From the NCBI RefSeq assembly GCF_028282165.1, contig NZ_JANQIM010000020.1:1-36255 (forward strand): a stretch of 36,255 bases of DNA, read 5' to 3'. The stretch comes from Winogradskyella sp. (GTDB taxonomy: Bacteria > Bacteroidota > Bacteroidia > Flavobacteriales > Flavobacteriaceae). Of this stretch, positions 7,550-15,938 are shown piece after piece (within the stretch, counting starts at the first letter, position 1; the number at the start of each line of letters is the position of its first letter). The notes under the pieces are model-generated. The model was not told where the DNA came from, searched no databases, and saw only the letters and a list, made by a program, of their open reading frames with translations. The translations under genes were made by a program, and so were the position numbers.

Positions 7550-9460
7550 TTATTTCACTTCTTCGAAGTCTACATCTTCTACATCACTACCTTCATCAGA
7601 AGATGGTTGCCCGTTTGAACTCGCATCAGGACCTGCCGCACCACCTTGTTGCGCTTCAGCTTGTGCTTTGTACATTTCTTCGCTAGCGACTTTCCAAGCT
7701 TCATTGATTTTCTCTAGAGCTGGCTCTATGACTGCAATATCTTTAGTTTCATATGCCTTTCTTAATTCTTCCAATGCATCTTCAATTGGCTTTTTCTTAT
7801 CATCCGATAATTTATCGCCAAACTCTTCCAATTGCTTCTCTGTTTGGAAAATCATAGCATCTGCTTGATTTAACTTGTCAGCCGTTTCTTTAGCCTTAGC
7901 ATCTGCTTCTGCATTAGCTTCAGCTTCAGCTTTCATCTTTTCGATTTCCTCTTCGGTTAATCCAGATGATGCTTCAATTCTGATGTCTTGTTTCTTACCT
8001 GTAGCTTTATCTTCAGCAGATACCTTAATGATACCGTTAGCATCAATATCGAATGTTACTTCAATTTGAGGTGTGCCTCGTCTTGCTGGTGGAATTCCAT
8101 CTAAGTGAAAACGACCAATCGTCTTATTATCTGCCGCCATTGGGCGTTCTCCTTGTAATACATGGATTTCTACCGATGGCTGATTATCGGCTGCTGTTGA
8201 GAATATTTGTGATTTCTTAGTCGGAATCGTTGTATTGGCATCAATGAGCTTGGTCATTACGTTGCCCATAGTTTCGATACCTAATGATAATGGCGTTACG
8301 TCTAGTAAGAGTACGTCTTTAACATCGCCTGTTAATACACCACCTTGAATACCTGCTCCAAGAGATACCACCTCATCTGGGTTGACACCTTTGCTTGGGG
8401 CTTTACCAAAGAATTTCTCTACGGCTGTCTGTACTGCTGGTATACGTGTAGAACCACCTACTAAAATCACTTCATCAATATCTGATTTTGATAAACCTGC
8501 TGCTTTTAAGGCTGTTTCACATGGTTCTATAGTGCGCTTGATTAAATCGTCGATCAACTGTTCAAACTTAGAGCGTGACAACGTACGTACTAAGTGTTTT
8601 GGTCCACTTGCTGTAGCTGTTACATAAGGCAAGTTAATTTCTGTCTGTGAAGACGATGACAATTCGATTTTTGCTTTTTCAGCAGCTTCTTTAAGACGTT
8701 GTAAAGCCATAGGATCTTCTCTTAAATCCATACCTTCATCACTCTTAAACTCTTCTGCTAACCAATCGATTATTCTTTCGTCGACATCATCACCACCTAA
8801 ATGCGTATCACCATCTGTTGATAGTACTTCAAAAACGCCATCACCTAGCTCAAGGATAGAAACGTCGTGTGTACCACCACCAAAGTCGAATACTACGATT
8901 TTCTGATCTGTAGACTTCTTATCTAATCCATAAGCTAAAGCTGCTGCTGTTGGCTCATTGATAATACGTCTTACCTTTAAACCTGCAATCTCGCCTGCTT
9001 CTTTAGTTGCTTGGCGTTGCGCATCATTAAAATATGCTGGTACCGTAATTACCGCTTCAGAAACGTCTTGTCCTAAATAATCTTCAGCTGTTTTCTTCAT
9101 TTTTTGAAGAATCATAGCCGATAATTCTTGCGGTGTATATAAACGACCATCGATATCTACTCTAGGCGTATCGTTATCACCTTTAACTACTTTATATGGT
9201 ACGCGTTCTGCTTCCTTTTTAGATTCAGAATATTTGTTCCCCATAAAACGCTTAATAGAATAAACCGTTTTTGTTGGGTTAGTGACTGCTTGTCTTTTTG
9301 CCGGATCACCAACTTTAATTTCACCGCCTTCTACGAAAGCGATTACCGAAGGCGTTGTACGCTTACCTTCAGCATTTGGGATAACAACTGGCTCATTGCC
9401 TTCCATTACTGAAACACAAGAGTTGGTTGTTCCTAAATCAATTCCAATAATCTTACTCAT
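7550..9460 (-). CDS. dnaK: Chaperone DnaK (Hsp70)
   Basis: 636 residues, normal length. The nucleotide-binding domain shows [54 protein letters not shown] and [11 protein letters not shown]. The phosphate-2 loop is usually DLGGGT with Phe or Val next; here it is DFGGGTHD, as in many Bacteroidota. The substrate-binding domain begins after [16 protein letters not shown]. The C-terminus has a Gly/Ala/Gln-rich linker and ends [10 protein letters not shown]. Cytoplasmic ATP-dependent folding chaperone working with DnaJ and GrpE, neither of which is encoded in this window. It is transcribed alone, and a dyad lies about 90 nt upstream. Confidence 0.98.
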   Translation of the reverse strand: MSKIIGIDLGTTNSCVSVMEGNEPVVIPNAEGKRTTPSVIAFVEGGEIKVGDPAKRQAVTNPTKTVYSIKRFMGNKYSESKKEAERVPYKVVKGDNDTPRVDIDGRLYTPQELSAMILQKMKKTAEDYLGQDVSEAVITVPAYFNDAQRQATKEAGEIAGLKVRRIINEPTAAALAYGLDKKSTDQKIVVFDFGGGTHDVSILELGDGVFEVLSTDGDTHLGGDDVDERIIDWLAEEFKSDEGMDLREDPMALQRLKEAAEKAKIELSSSSQTEINLPYVTATASGPKHLVRTLSRSKFEQLIDDLIKRTIEPCETALKAAGLSKSDIDEVILVGGSTRIPAVQTAVEKFFGKAPSKGVNPDEVVSLGAGIQGGVLTGDVKDVLLLDVTPLSLGIETMGNVMTKLIDANTTIPTKKSQIFSTAADNQPSVEIHVLQGERPMAADNKTIGRFHLDGIPPARRGTPQIEVTFDIDANGIIKVSAEDKATGKKQDIRIEASSGLTEEEIEKMKAEAEANAEADAKAKETADKLNQADAMIFQTEKQLEEFGDKLSDDKKKPIEDALEELRKAYETKDIAVIEPALEKINEAWKVASEEMYKAQAEAQQGGAAGPDASSNGQPSSDEGSDVEDVDFEEVK

Positions 9461-9542
9461 AATATTAGTGTCTATATTTTGTTGTGTTTTTAATTTTTAA
9501 ACTCGGTTTCTATAGGTCAAGTATTATGCCATGACAAAGATT

Positions 9543-9557
9543 ATGACATGATGTCAT
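9543..9557. promoter_or_regulatory. Perfect dyad ATGACAT-G-ATGTCAT upstream of dnaK
   Basis: A 7-1-7 perfect inverted repeat lies 83-97 nt before the dnaK start, with further TGAC/GTCA half-sites on both sides (catgaca at 9530-9536, acgtcat at 9558-9564). It is not the CIRCE element of HrcA. On the minus strand TAATCTTTG at 9541-9533 follows it and resembles a degenerate -7 box. A stress-response operator or activator site is a reasonable guess. Confidence 0.35.
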
Positions 9558-9727
9558 ACGTCATTTTCAAAAAGAATTTCACTTTTATACCACTTTGGAA
9601 TGTGATTTGATGCTTAATATAAAAACTATTAATCAAGAAACATCCAAGTTGCAATACTTAATCATTTATTGTAATAATCATTTGGATGTTCTATGTAACC
9701 TTTAAAAATAATTTAAACCATTTACAC

Positions 9728-10228
9728 ATGAAACGTATATTATCCTTTATGACCGTGTTTACTCTATTATTAACGGCTTGCGAAGGCGATCAAGGATTAC
9801 CAGGGCCACCTGGACCACCTGGAGAAACCGGAGGACTCATTGTAGCTGATGCCATTCCAGTTCAAAATGTAAATTTTACTGCACCTGATTTTGAAATTAT
9901 AGTGGATTTTGATCAAATTTTTTCAGATGAAGTTCTTTTGGTTTACAGACGATGGGAAAATAATACTTGGCGTTTACTGCCTCAAACCATTATTTTTGAT
10001 GATGGTAGTGATTTGGTGTACAACTTTGATTTTACACAAAATGATGTGGCTATATTTTTAGAAAGCACAGCAGAATTAGAGACTTTAGGCCCCCAGTGGA
10101 CACAAAACCAAACCTTTAGAATAGTAATTGTACCTGCTGAAAGCATAAATGGTGTTAATATTTCTGATATCAATGAGGTAATTAGAGTATTTAATATAGA
10201 GAGTTTAGAAATAAACCAAACAGATTAG
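9728..10228 (+). CDS. Lipoprotein with short collagen-like segment
   Basis: 166 residues from the ATG at 9728. An in-frame ATG at 9686 exists, but only the later start gives a proper lipoprotein signal, MKRILSFMTVFTLLLTAC with lipid-modified Cys18. The mature protein opens with Gly-X-Y triplets (GDQGLPGPPGPPGETGG), a five-triplet collagen-like stretch, followed by a ~140-residue acidic domain with WRLLPQTIIFDDG and TFRIVIVPAESING. Collagen-like leaders of this sort are common on Bacteroidota surface lipoproteins, but the C-terminal domain is not one I recognise. It is followed by a strong terminator, so it is monocistronic. Confidence 0.8.
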   Translation: MKRILSFMTVFTLLLTACEGDQGLPGPPGPPGETGGLIVADAIPVQNVNFTAPDFEIIVDFDQIFSDEVLLVYRRWENNTWRLLPQTIIFDDGSDLVYNFDFTQNDVAIFLESTAELETLGPQWTQNQTFRIVIVPAESINGVNISDINEVIRVFNIESLEINQTD

Positions 10229-10259
10229 TTTCCTTATCATCGCTTAAAATAGTTAAATT

Positions 10260-10296
10260 ATAATAAAGGCAAATTTTAAAAATTTGCCTTTATTAT
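10260..10296 (+). terminator. Strong hairpin terminator after the collagen-like lipoprotein gene
   Basis: Sixteen-base-pair perfect stem (ataataaaggcaaatt pairing with aatttgcctttattat) around a 5-nt loop, 31 nt after the stop codon. Confidence 0.75.
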
Positions 10297-10342
10297 TTAA
10301 TAGTCATCCTTGAATTCCATAAAACTATTTAATTTATTTTAG

Positions 10343-10360
10343 TATAGAAAATTTTCTATA
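10343..10360. promoter_or_regulatory. 18-bp perfect palindrome TATAGAAAATTTTCTATA
   Basis: It lies about 50 nt upstream of the TSP3-repeat gene, between its start and the preceding terminator. TATATTTC (10377-10384) downstream resembles a -7 box. It could be an operator for a homodimeric regulator. The sequence is pure A/T with two G/C pairs, so chance origin cannot be excluded. Confidence 0.3.
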
Positions 10361-10408
10361 TATCTGAGAAAATTCTTATATTTCGAACTAATTTAAAACT
10401 CTCTTTTT

Positions 10409-12475
10409 ATGAAAAAAATTACATTTTTTGTCTTATTGTTTTCTTTTCTTTTTGGCTATTCCCAAAGATTAGAATTGAACCTTGTTAGTACAGAATTAGG
10501 CGTGGATGGCTGTGTTAATACTGTTACGATTGGATATGAAGTCATAACATCTGGGATTGACTACAATCTCACGGTATCATACAGAAACCCCCATACTTCA
10601 ACAAATACTGTGCTTACAGGTTCTCAAGTAACCACAGGTAGCCATGAGGTCACCGTGAGTATTGAACGTGACGCATTTATTTCAATATGTCAGGTTAATG
10701 GTGATTGCAGGAGTGACCCTCGAGGTACTCGTAATACGGAAGTAAGGGTAGATCGATGTGAAACTAGAGGTTATGTTATTAATGATAAATTCGCTACTAT
10801 AAATGCGCATAGTACTAATGAAAATATCTATGAAGTTTTTATTGATATACCTGATCCTACCAAAGAATACTCGATACATGAAGAGATAGTTGATGACACC
10901 TGTCTAGGTAGAGTATGCTACACGAGAAGAAATGATATCATTTTGAATGTACCTGGCATAACACAAGTAGATATCTCTTCTAGTCCAACGAGAAGAATAA
11001 TAGTTAGAGAGGATACACCAAATTTCCCTCATGTAATAAGCCAATTGTCGTCGATTCAAGTTCAAGGTCCTCCATTCCAAGAATCTCCTTCTGGTTCTCT
11101 ATTTCAACCACATATCTGGGTAATCCCATCAACTAAAGTCTATGACAGTAATGGCTTTTTAACATCTTTAGATGCTACTTTTACAATTACAAGTGTGGAA
11201 TATGCTGAAAATGACACTTACCAAGCAATCGTAAAAAATAATACAGAAACAATTGTATATGAACTGGAAGGCTTTACCGAACAGTTAGTAAGTTTAGGAG
11301 GTTATGTGCGGTTGGATGATATACCTATATCAGAAGATAATACCATAATTGAACTTGTGAGAAGGCCAAGTAGTGGGCGGATTGTACTGTCACGTATTCG
11401 AATAAAAAATGTAGAAGATGGCGATGATGATGGTGTTTTAGACATTGATGACAACTGCCCTAATATTGCTAATGCCGACCAAGCAGATGACGATGGTGAT
11501 GGTATTGGTAATGTTTGTGATAATTGTGATATTCCAAATTCCAATCAGGAAGATGGTGATAATGATGATGTTGGAGACGTTTGTGACAATTGCCCTGATA
11601 ATGAAAACCCAAACCAAGGAGATTTAGATAACGATGGTTTAGGAGATGCTTGTGACTTAGAAGATAATAGGGATAGTGATGGCGATGGTATAGAGAATTT
11701 TGAAGACAACTGCCCTAACTCTCCCAATCCAAATCAAACTGATAGCAATAATAATGGTATTGGTGACGCTTGTGAAGGAGAACCTGATTTGGTCGCAACA
11801 CCTAATAATGTCTTAGTTATTAGTGAATGTAATGAATGCAATATAGTACTATCTAATTTAGGTTCTGATAAACATAAATTAACACCAAGTACAACATTGG
11901 AAATCTCCCAAGCATTGATAGAAAATAATTCGGCTGTGGATGCAGGGTCATCAAAAGTTAAGTATTATGTTGAGGCCACATCTCCAGCTGGCATTGCTGA
12001 ATATGAACTACCTTATGTGACAAATATCCCAGCAATATCAGGAAATGGCTCATATGTGCTTACCCATACAATTTTTGGATACCATTTCCCACCTCTTGAG
12101 TTCGGAAGCAACTATAAAATAGTAGTTAAGTTAGATGCCGAAAATGAAGTAGATGAAAGCAATGAGAGTAATAACAAAATTAGTATTCCGTTAAAATGGG
12201 AGTGCAATAACTGTAGGATAGCCTACCTTGATCTTGGGAATCAAATTATAGAGATTCCATTACCTGGAGGTCTAGTTCCAATAGGCCCAAGAATTTCCCC
12301 AACTTATAACTTAAAGATTTATAATTTTGGTGTTTTATCTACGATCCCAGTGGTAGATCAGAGTATTTCGGTTGGGCAAACCGTAAATATTTCGCATTTG
12401 CCAAATGGTTTTTATGCTGCACACATAAATGATAGGTTTACTTTACAATTTTCCAAAATGACCATTAGGCGTTAA
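10409..12475 (+). CDS. T9SS-exported protein with thrombospondin type 3 repeats and CARDB-like domain
   Basis: 688 residues. Signal peptide MKKITFFVLLFSFLFGYSQ. Residues ~20-335 form a beta-rich region of unknown family with several Cys residues. Residues ~337-456 carry thrombospondin type 3 calcium-binding repeats (DGDDDGVLDIDDNCPNIANA, DNDDVGDVCDNCPD, DLDNDGLGDACD, NNNGIGDACEGEPD). Residues ~458-595 resemble CARDB, an adhesion-type Ig-like domain, ending in ENEVDESNESNNKISI. The last ~75 residues (YNLKIYNFG, then NISHLPNGFYAAHIN, ending FSKMTIRR) resemble a type A T9SS sorting domain. Predicted to be secreted across the outer membrane and held at the cell surface in a calcium-dependent fold. 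Monocistronic between two terminators. Confidence 0.85.
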   Translation: MKKITFFVLLFSFLFGYSQRLELNLVSTELGVDGCVNTVTIGYEVITSGIDYNLTVSYRNPHTSTNTVLTGSQVTTGSHEVTVSIERDAFISICQVNGDCRSDPRGTRNTEVRVDRCETRGYVINDKFATINAHSTNENIYEVFIDIPDPTKEYSIHEEIVDDTCLGRVCYTRRNDIILNVPGITQVDISSSPTRRIIVREDTPNFPHVISQLSSIQVQGPPFQESPSGSLFQPHIWVIPSTKVYDSNGFLTSLDATFTITSVEYAENDTYQAIVKNNTETIVYELEGFTEQLVSLGGYVRLDDIPISEDNTIIELVRRPSSGRIVLSRIRIKNVEDGDDDGVLDIDDNCPNIANADQADDDGDGIGNVCDNCDIPNSNQEDGDNDDVGDVCDNCPDNENPNQGDLDNDGLGDACDLEDNRDSDGDGIENFEDNCPNSPNPNQTDSNNNGIGDACEGEPDLVATPNNVLVISECNECNIVLSNLGSDKHKLTPSTTLEISQALIENNSAVDAGSSKVKYYVEATSPAGIAEYELPYVTNIPAISGNGSYVLTHTIFGYHFPPLEFGSNYKIVVKLDAENEVDESNESNNKISIPLKWECNNCRIAYLDLGNQIIEIPLPGGLVPIGPRISPTYNLKIYNFGVLSTIPVVDQSISVGQTVNISHLPNGFYAAHINDRFTLQFSKMTIRR

Positions 12476-12490
12476 CTTAAAGATTAAGAT

Positions 12491-12522
12491 AAAAAAAGCC
12501 GGAATTAATTTCGGCTTTTTTT
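12491..12522. terminator. Bidirectional terminator between convergent genes
   Basis: Stem AAAAAAAGCCG / CGGCTTTTTTT with a 10-nt loop. It lies 15 nt after the TSP3-protein stop and 10 nt from the stop of the convergent NTF2-like gene, and its A/T tracts suit both directions. Confidence 0.85.
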
Positions 12523-12532
12523 GTTTATTACT

Positions 12533-12991
12533 TTATGACTTGCAACCTTCTCGACGTCTTGTATCAACCAAATAAATGATCTTCCATTCGCCATCTTCTT
12601 TAATGAGTTGAAAGGAATTAACACCACAATGACTAAAATTTCCTTTGTACCAAAACTCGTATGGTGTCCAAGCATTGGCCATTATACCATCAACCTGGAT
12701 ACTAAAATCCAACAGCTTTTCTTCAAATGTATTTTCTTTAGGAATGCTGGCTATACTTTTTATAAATTTTTCATAACTACTTTCTTGTAAAATAGATTTG
12801 CCTTCTTTGTTTACCAAGACGGATTGTATCTTTATATCTCCTTTGGCCATTGCCTTTAAAGCAACAGTATCTTGCTTATGGAATGCATCAAAAAATTTAA
12901 CAATTGTAGCCTTTACGTTTTCTTTTTCTGAGCCTTGTGCATGGCTATTTAGCCCTATACATAGGATAATTATTGGAAATAGTACTTTCAT
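12533..12991 (-). CDS. Secreted NTF2-like (SnoaL/DUF4440-type) protein
   Basis: 152 residues from the ATG at 12991, chosen because it gives a clean signal peptide (MKVLFPIIILCIGLNSHAQ). An earlier in-frame ATG at 13063 would add 24 polar residues before it and overlap the panB promoter region. The mature part begins ENVKATIVKFFDAFHKQD, continues with AWTPYEFWYKGNFSHCGVNS, and ends DGEWKIIYLVDTRRREGC. This is the cone-shaped NTF2-like fold used by DUF4440/SnoaL relatives, exported to the periplasm. No specific activity can be assigned. It is divergent from panB. Confidence 0.75.
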   Translation of the reverse strand: MKVLFPIIILCIGLNSHAQGSEKENVKATIVKFFDAFHKQDTVALKAMAKGDIKIQSVLVNKEGKSILQESSYEKFIKSIASIPKENTFEEKLLDFSIQVDGIMANAWTPYEFWYKGNFSHCGVNSFQLIKEDGEWKIIYLVDTRRREGCKS

Positions 12992-13098
12992 GATTGATAT
13001 AGTTTGAGCTGAAATTAAAGATTCAAATGTATTTCTATGGTGCATTAAACAAAAGTTTAACAAAACTCTTTATTTTTACAGACACTAATTTAAATTCT

Positions 13099-13917
13099 AT
13101 GTCGGTCGCAAAAAAAGAATACAAAAGAATTACCGTGAAGACTTTAGTAGACATGAAGTCTAAAGATGAAAAGATATCTATGCTTACCGCTTACGATTAT
13201 ACGATGGCAAAGATCGTAGATGGTGCTGGTGTTGATGTTATTTTGGTCGGTGATTCTGCTAGTAATGTTATGGCTGGTCATGAGACCACTTTACCTATTA
13301 CTTTAGACCAAATGATTTACCATGCATCCTCCGTAGTAAGAGCTATTGATAGGGCTTTAGTAGTCGTTGATTTACCTTTTGGCACCTACCAAAGTGATCC
13401 TAAGGAAGCTTTGCGTTCTGCTATACGTATTATGAAAGAATCTGGTGCACACGCGGTGAAGTTAGAAGGTGGTAAAGAGATCAAGGAATCTTTAAAGCGT
13501 ATTCTCAATGCTGGCATTCCTGTAATGGGTCATCTAGGCTTAACGCCACAGTCTATCTATAAATTTGGGACCTATACTGTGAGAGCTAAGGAAGAACACG
13601 AAGCACAACAGTTAAAAGAGGATGCTCTGATGCTAGAAAAGGCTGGCTGTTTTGCCATAGTTTTAGAAAAAATTCCCGCTGCCCTAGCAAAAGAAGTCTC
13701 AGAAAGCATCTCTATTCCTGTTATTGGTATTGGAGCTGGTGACGGTGTAGACGGACAAGTTTTAGTACTTCATGATATGATTGGGATGACGCACGAATTT
13801 AATCCAAGATTCTTACGTCGCTATATGAATTTGTACGAAGATATGACCAAGGCAATTTCCCAGTATGTAAATGATGTGAAGTCTGAGGACTTTCCGAATG
13901 AGAAAGAGCAATATTAG
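13099..13917 (+). CDS. panB: 3-methyl-2-oxobutanoate hydroxymethyltransferase (ketopantoate hydroxymethyltransferase)
   Basis: 272 residues from the ATG at 13099, which fits the family (E. coli PanB has 264). The in-frame ATG at 13027 adds a non-conserved leader. PanB transfers a hydroxymethyl group from 5,10-methylene-tetrahydrofolate to 2-oxoisovalerate to make ketopantoate, the first committed step of pantothenate and coenzyme A synthesis. Visible active-site features: the Mg2+ ligands Asp52 in VGDSASNV, Asp91 in VVDLPFGTY and Glu123 in KLEGG, the GHLGLTPQS motif (144-152), and the general base Glu190 in VLEKIP. No other pan gene is nearby. Confidence 0.96.
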   Translation: MSVAKKEYKRITVKTLVDMKSKDEKISMLTAYDYTMAKIVDGAGVDVILVGDSASNVMAGHETTLPITLDQMIYHASSVVRAIDRALVVVDLPFGTYQSDPKEALRSAIRIMKESGAHAVKLEGGKEIKESLKRILNAGIPVMGHLGLTPQSIYKFGTYTVRAKEEHEAQQLKEDALMLEKAGCFAIVLEKIPAALAKEVSESISIPVIGIGAGDGVDGQVLVLHDMIGMTHEFNPRFLRRYMNLYEDMTKAISQYVNDVKSEDFPNEKEQY

Positions 13918-13927
13918 CTAGACTTGT

Positions 13928-14324
13928 AGATTCTTAGACTATTAGATAGTAGGATTGAATTGATTTTCTATGGCTCATAAATTTAAGGAACTTCAAATAT
14001 GGAAAAGAAGTAGGTTGTTTTGTTCGGAAATATATCAAATTACATCTCAATTTCCCTATTCTGAAAAATTTGGATTGATTAATCAATTAAGAAGAGCTTC
14101 TGTTTCTATTCCTTCAAATATTGCCGAAGGATCTTCGAGAAACTCGGATAAAGACTTTTCCAGATTTCTGCAAATAGCAATAGGTTCGGCATACGAAATA
14201 GAAACTCAATTGTTAATTGCTTTTGATTTAAGTTTTATAACAAAAAAAGAATTGGAAACTGTTCTTTCTGAATTAAACTAAATCATAAAGATGATCTCTA
14301 AATTTAAATCAGCTCTAAGAATCT
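13928..14324. repeat. 10-bp inverted repeats bracketing the four-helix-bundle gene
   Basis: AGATTCTTAG at 13928-13937 is the exact reverse complement of CTAAGAATCT at 14315-14324. The flanks on both sides share further TAGATA/TTAGAC-type words (ttagactattagata at 13935-13949; gtctaacagtctaattatctaata at 14331-14354). Together they frame the small gene between panB and the pseudouridine synthase gene, suggesting an inserted cassette. Confidence 0.5.
13970..14281 (+). CDS. Four-helix-bundle (23S rRNA intervening-sequence type, S23) protein, C-terminally shortened
   Basis: 103 residues. It matches the small four-helix-bundle family with FKELQIWKRSRLFCSEIYQI, KFGLINQLRRASVSIPSNIA, EGSSRNSDKDFSRFLQIA and GSAYEIETQLLIAFDL. 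The family is known from proteins encoded in 23S rRNA intervening sequences and from the Avd accessory protein of diversity-generating retroelements. Members usually have about 115-120 residues. Here a TAA codon follows LSELN, but the same frame continues for 14 more codons (IIKMISKFKSALRI) that look like the missing end of the last helix, before a second TAA at 14324. The first stop is therefore probably a nonsense mutation. Function is unknown; it may still fold. Confidence 0.85.
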   Translation: MAHKFKELQIWKRSRLFCSEIYQITSQFPYSEKFGLINQLRRASVSIPSNIAEGSSRNSDKDFSRFLQIAIGSAYEIETQLLIAFDLSFITKKELETVLSELN

Positions 14325-14352
14325 AAAACGTCTAACAGTCTAATTATCTAAT

Positions 14353-15054
14353 ATGCCCAAGGTGATATCTAACCCATCCAATCTACAAGTATTATATGAA
14401 GACAACCATATCATTGTGGTTAACAAGCGTGCTGGCGACATTGTTCAAGGAGATAAGACTGGTGACCGACCTCTAAGCGACATTGTAAAAAACTATTTAA
14501 AATATAAATATAACAAACCCGGTAACGTATTTCTTGGTGTAGTACATCGCCTAGACCGACCTACAACTGGTATTGTACTCTTTTCTAAGACCAGCAAAGC
14601 GCTTCCAAGACTCAACAAACTGTTTGCTGAAAAAAAAGCTCAAAAAACCTATTGGGCTCTAGTTAAAAATAAACCTCCAAAGAACGAAGACAAATTAATC
14701 CATTGGCTAAAAAAGAACCCAAAAAATAATAAATCGACAGCATATAATAGTGAGGTTGAAAGTAGCAAAAAGGCTATTCTCAATTATAAAGTCATTAAAA
14801 AACTAGATCATTTTTATCTATTAGAAATTGATTTGGAAACCGGGAGACATCACCAGATACGGTCTCAATTATCGAAAATTGGTTTACCAATCAAAGGTGA
14901 TTTAAAATACGGATTTCCACGCAGCAATAATGATGCAAGTATCAGTCTTCATGCCAAACAACTAGTGTTTGTTCATCCTGTAAAAAAAGAAACACTAATT
15001 ATAACAGCGCCTGTACCAGATGGCACGCTTTGGCAAGCAGCTTGCGAGTCTTAA
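14353..15054 (+). CDS. RluA-family RNA pseudouridine synthase
   Basis: 233 residues, single catalytic domain with no S4 domain. The catalytic motif GVVHRLDRPTTGIVLFSKT has Asp68 as nucleophile, and DLETGRHHQIRSQLSKIG is the conserved second motif, with LHAKQLVFVHPV near the C-terminus. It converts uridines in tRNA or rRNA to pseudouridine. Specificity (TruC, RluA or other) cannot be fixed from the sequence. The stop codon overlaps that of the convergent histidine kinase gene by 3 nt. Together with panB it flanks the four-helix-bundle cassette. Confidence 0.92.
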   Translation: MPKVISNPSNLQVLYEDNHIIVVNKRAGDIVQGDKTGDRPLSDIVKNYLKYKYNKPGNVFLGVVHRLDRPTTGIVLFSKTSKALPRLNKLFAEKKAQKTYWALVKNKPPKNEDKLIHWLKKNPKNNKSTAYNSEVESSKKAILNYKVIKKLDHFYLLEIDLETGRHHQIRSQLSKIGLPIKGDLKYGFPRSNNDASISLHAKQLVFVHPVKKETLIITAPVPDGTLWQAACES

Positions 15055-15938
15055 ACATCTCGGTAAGGATAGCTTAATTTGAGTACAGTTCCCTTATTAA
15101 GTTGTGAGTCTAGATTAAAATCGGCATTGATTAACTCTGCTCGTTTTCTCATGTTGGTCATTCCTGAACCTTCCTCAGCACTCTCTAAGTCAAAGCCAAT
15201 ACCATTATCTTCAACGTTAATATTAAGCAGCTTGGGGTTGTAACTTAAGTAAACATTTAAATTTTCTGCTTCGGCATACTTTAAGGTATTCGAGAAAAAT
15301 TCCTGCAATATTCTAAATAAGATAATCTCGTCCTTTTTGTTTTCAAAATCTACCTTTTTCCCATCAAGAGTAAGGTTAGCTTCTATCAATCCAGATTTGT
15401 TTAAGCGATCTATTTCATTTTTTACCGTGGCATCAAATCCTAAGTTGGTAATAACATCACTGTTTAAGGACTTGGACAAGGTTCTTACTTCTGCCAAACT
15501 TTCCTTTAAAGCTTCTGATGCATTAGCTACCTTTGGTTTTACGTCATCATTAACGGCTTTAGCAACGACATTCATCTGCATAGTGGCGAAAGATAAAAGC
15601 TGTCCTACATTATCATGCAACTCCCTGCCTACATGTTTTAAGGTTTCTTCTTGGATTTCTTGCTGGGTCTTTGTTAGTTCCTCTTCAAAGGCTTGTTTTT
15701 GTTTTAGTTGATTTATAACTAACTGATTTTTTCTCCTTTGGAAAATCGTAAAAAAAACAATTATCAATGTACAAATGATTACTAAAACACCTATCATATA
15801 AATTAATAGGTACCGTTCAGCTTGAGTACTTACGACTTGCTCTTGGGTTTGCAAAATACCAATGCCAAAGTTAATGTTACATAAAATAAAACATTTATTA
15901 CTAAATATATCTGCCATTTTAAAATAATAAAATTCCAA
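15051..15938 (-). CDS. Membrane histidine kinase (HisKA_3/HATPase type)
   Basis: 295 residues if started at the ATG at 15938, which overlaps the upstream membrane-protein gene by 109 nt. A TTG at 15854 would give 267 residues and only a 25-nt overlap, and keeps all recognisable parts, so the true start is uncertain. One membrane helix (43-66) is followed by a coiled coil and the DHp helix with His108 in GRELHDNVGQLLS, the HisKA_3 signature. The ATPase domain has ILQEFFSNTLKYAEA (N box), VEDNGIGFDL and GSGMTNMRKRAELI. There is almost no extracellular sensor domain. The signal is therefore probably sensed by the multi-pass membrane protein encoded just upstream. No response regulator is adjacent. 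Partners of this kinase class are usually NarL/LuxR-type regulators. Confidence 0.88.
   Translation of the reverse strand: MEFYYFKMADIFSNKCFILCNINFGIGILQTQEQVVSTQAERYLLIYMIGVLVIICTLIIVFFTIFQRRKNQLVINQLKQKQAFEEELTKTQQEIQEETLKHVGRELHDNVGQLLSFATMQMNVVAKAVNDDVKPKVANASEALKESLAEVRTLSKSLNSDVITNLGFDATVKNEIDRLNKSGLIEANLTLDGKKVDFENKKDEIILFRILQEFFSNTLKYAEAENLNVYLSYNPKLLNINVEDNGIGFDLESAEEGSGMTNMRKRAELINADFNLDSQLNKGTVLKLSYPYRDV

Noticed and set aside
7413..7868. Plus-strand open frame of 151 codons across the tRNA-like segment and the dnaK end
   Set aside because: It is the antisense of the tRNA halves and the dnaK C-terminus; its translation has no independent coding character.
7875..9500. Plus-strand open frames opposite dnaK
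   Set aside because: All are shadows of the strongly conserved dnaK frame on the minus strand.
11302..11727. Open frames within the TSP3 region on both strands
   Set aside because: They are produced by the Asp/Asn-rich repeats (GAT/AAT codons) read in other frames.
15337..15711. Plus-strand frame of 124 codons opposite the kinase
   Set aside because: It is antisense to the conserved kinase catalytic region and has no family features.
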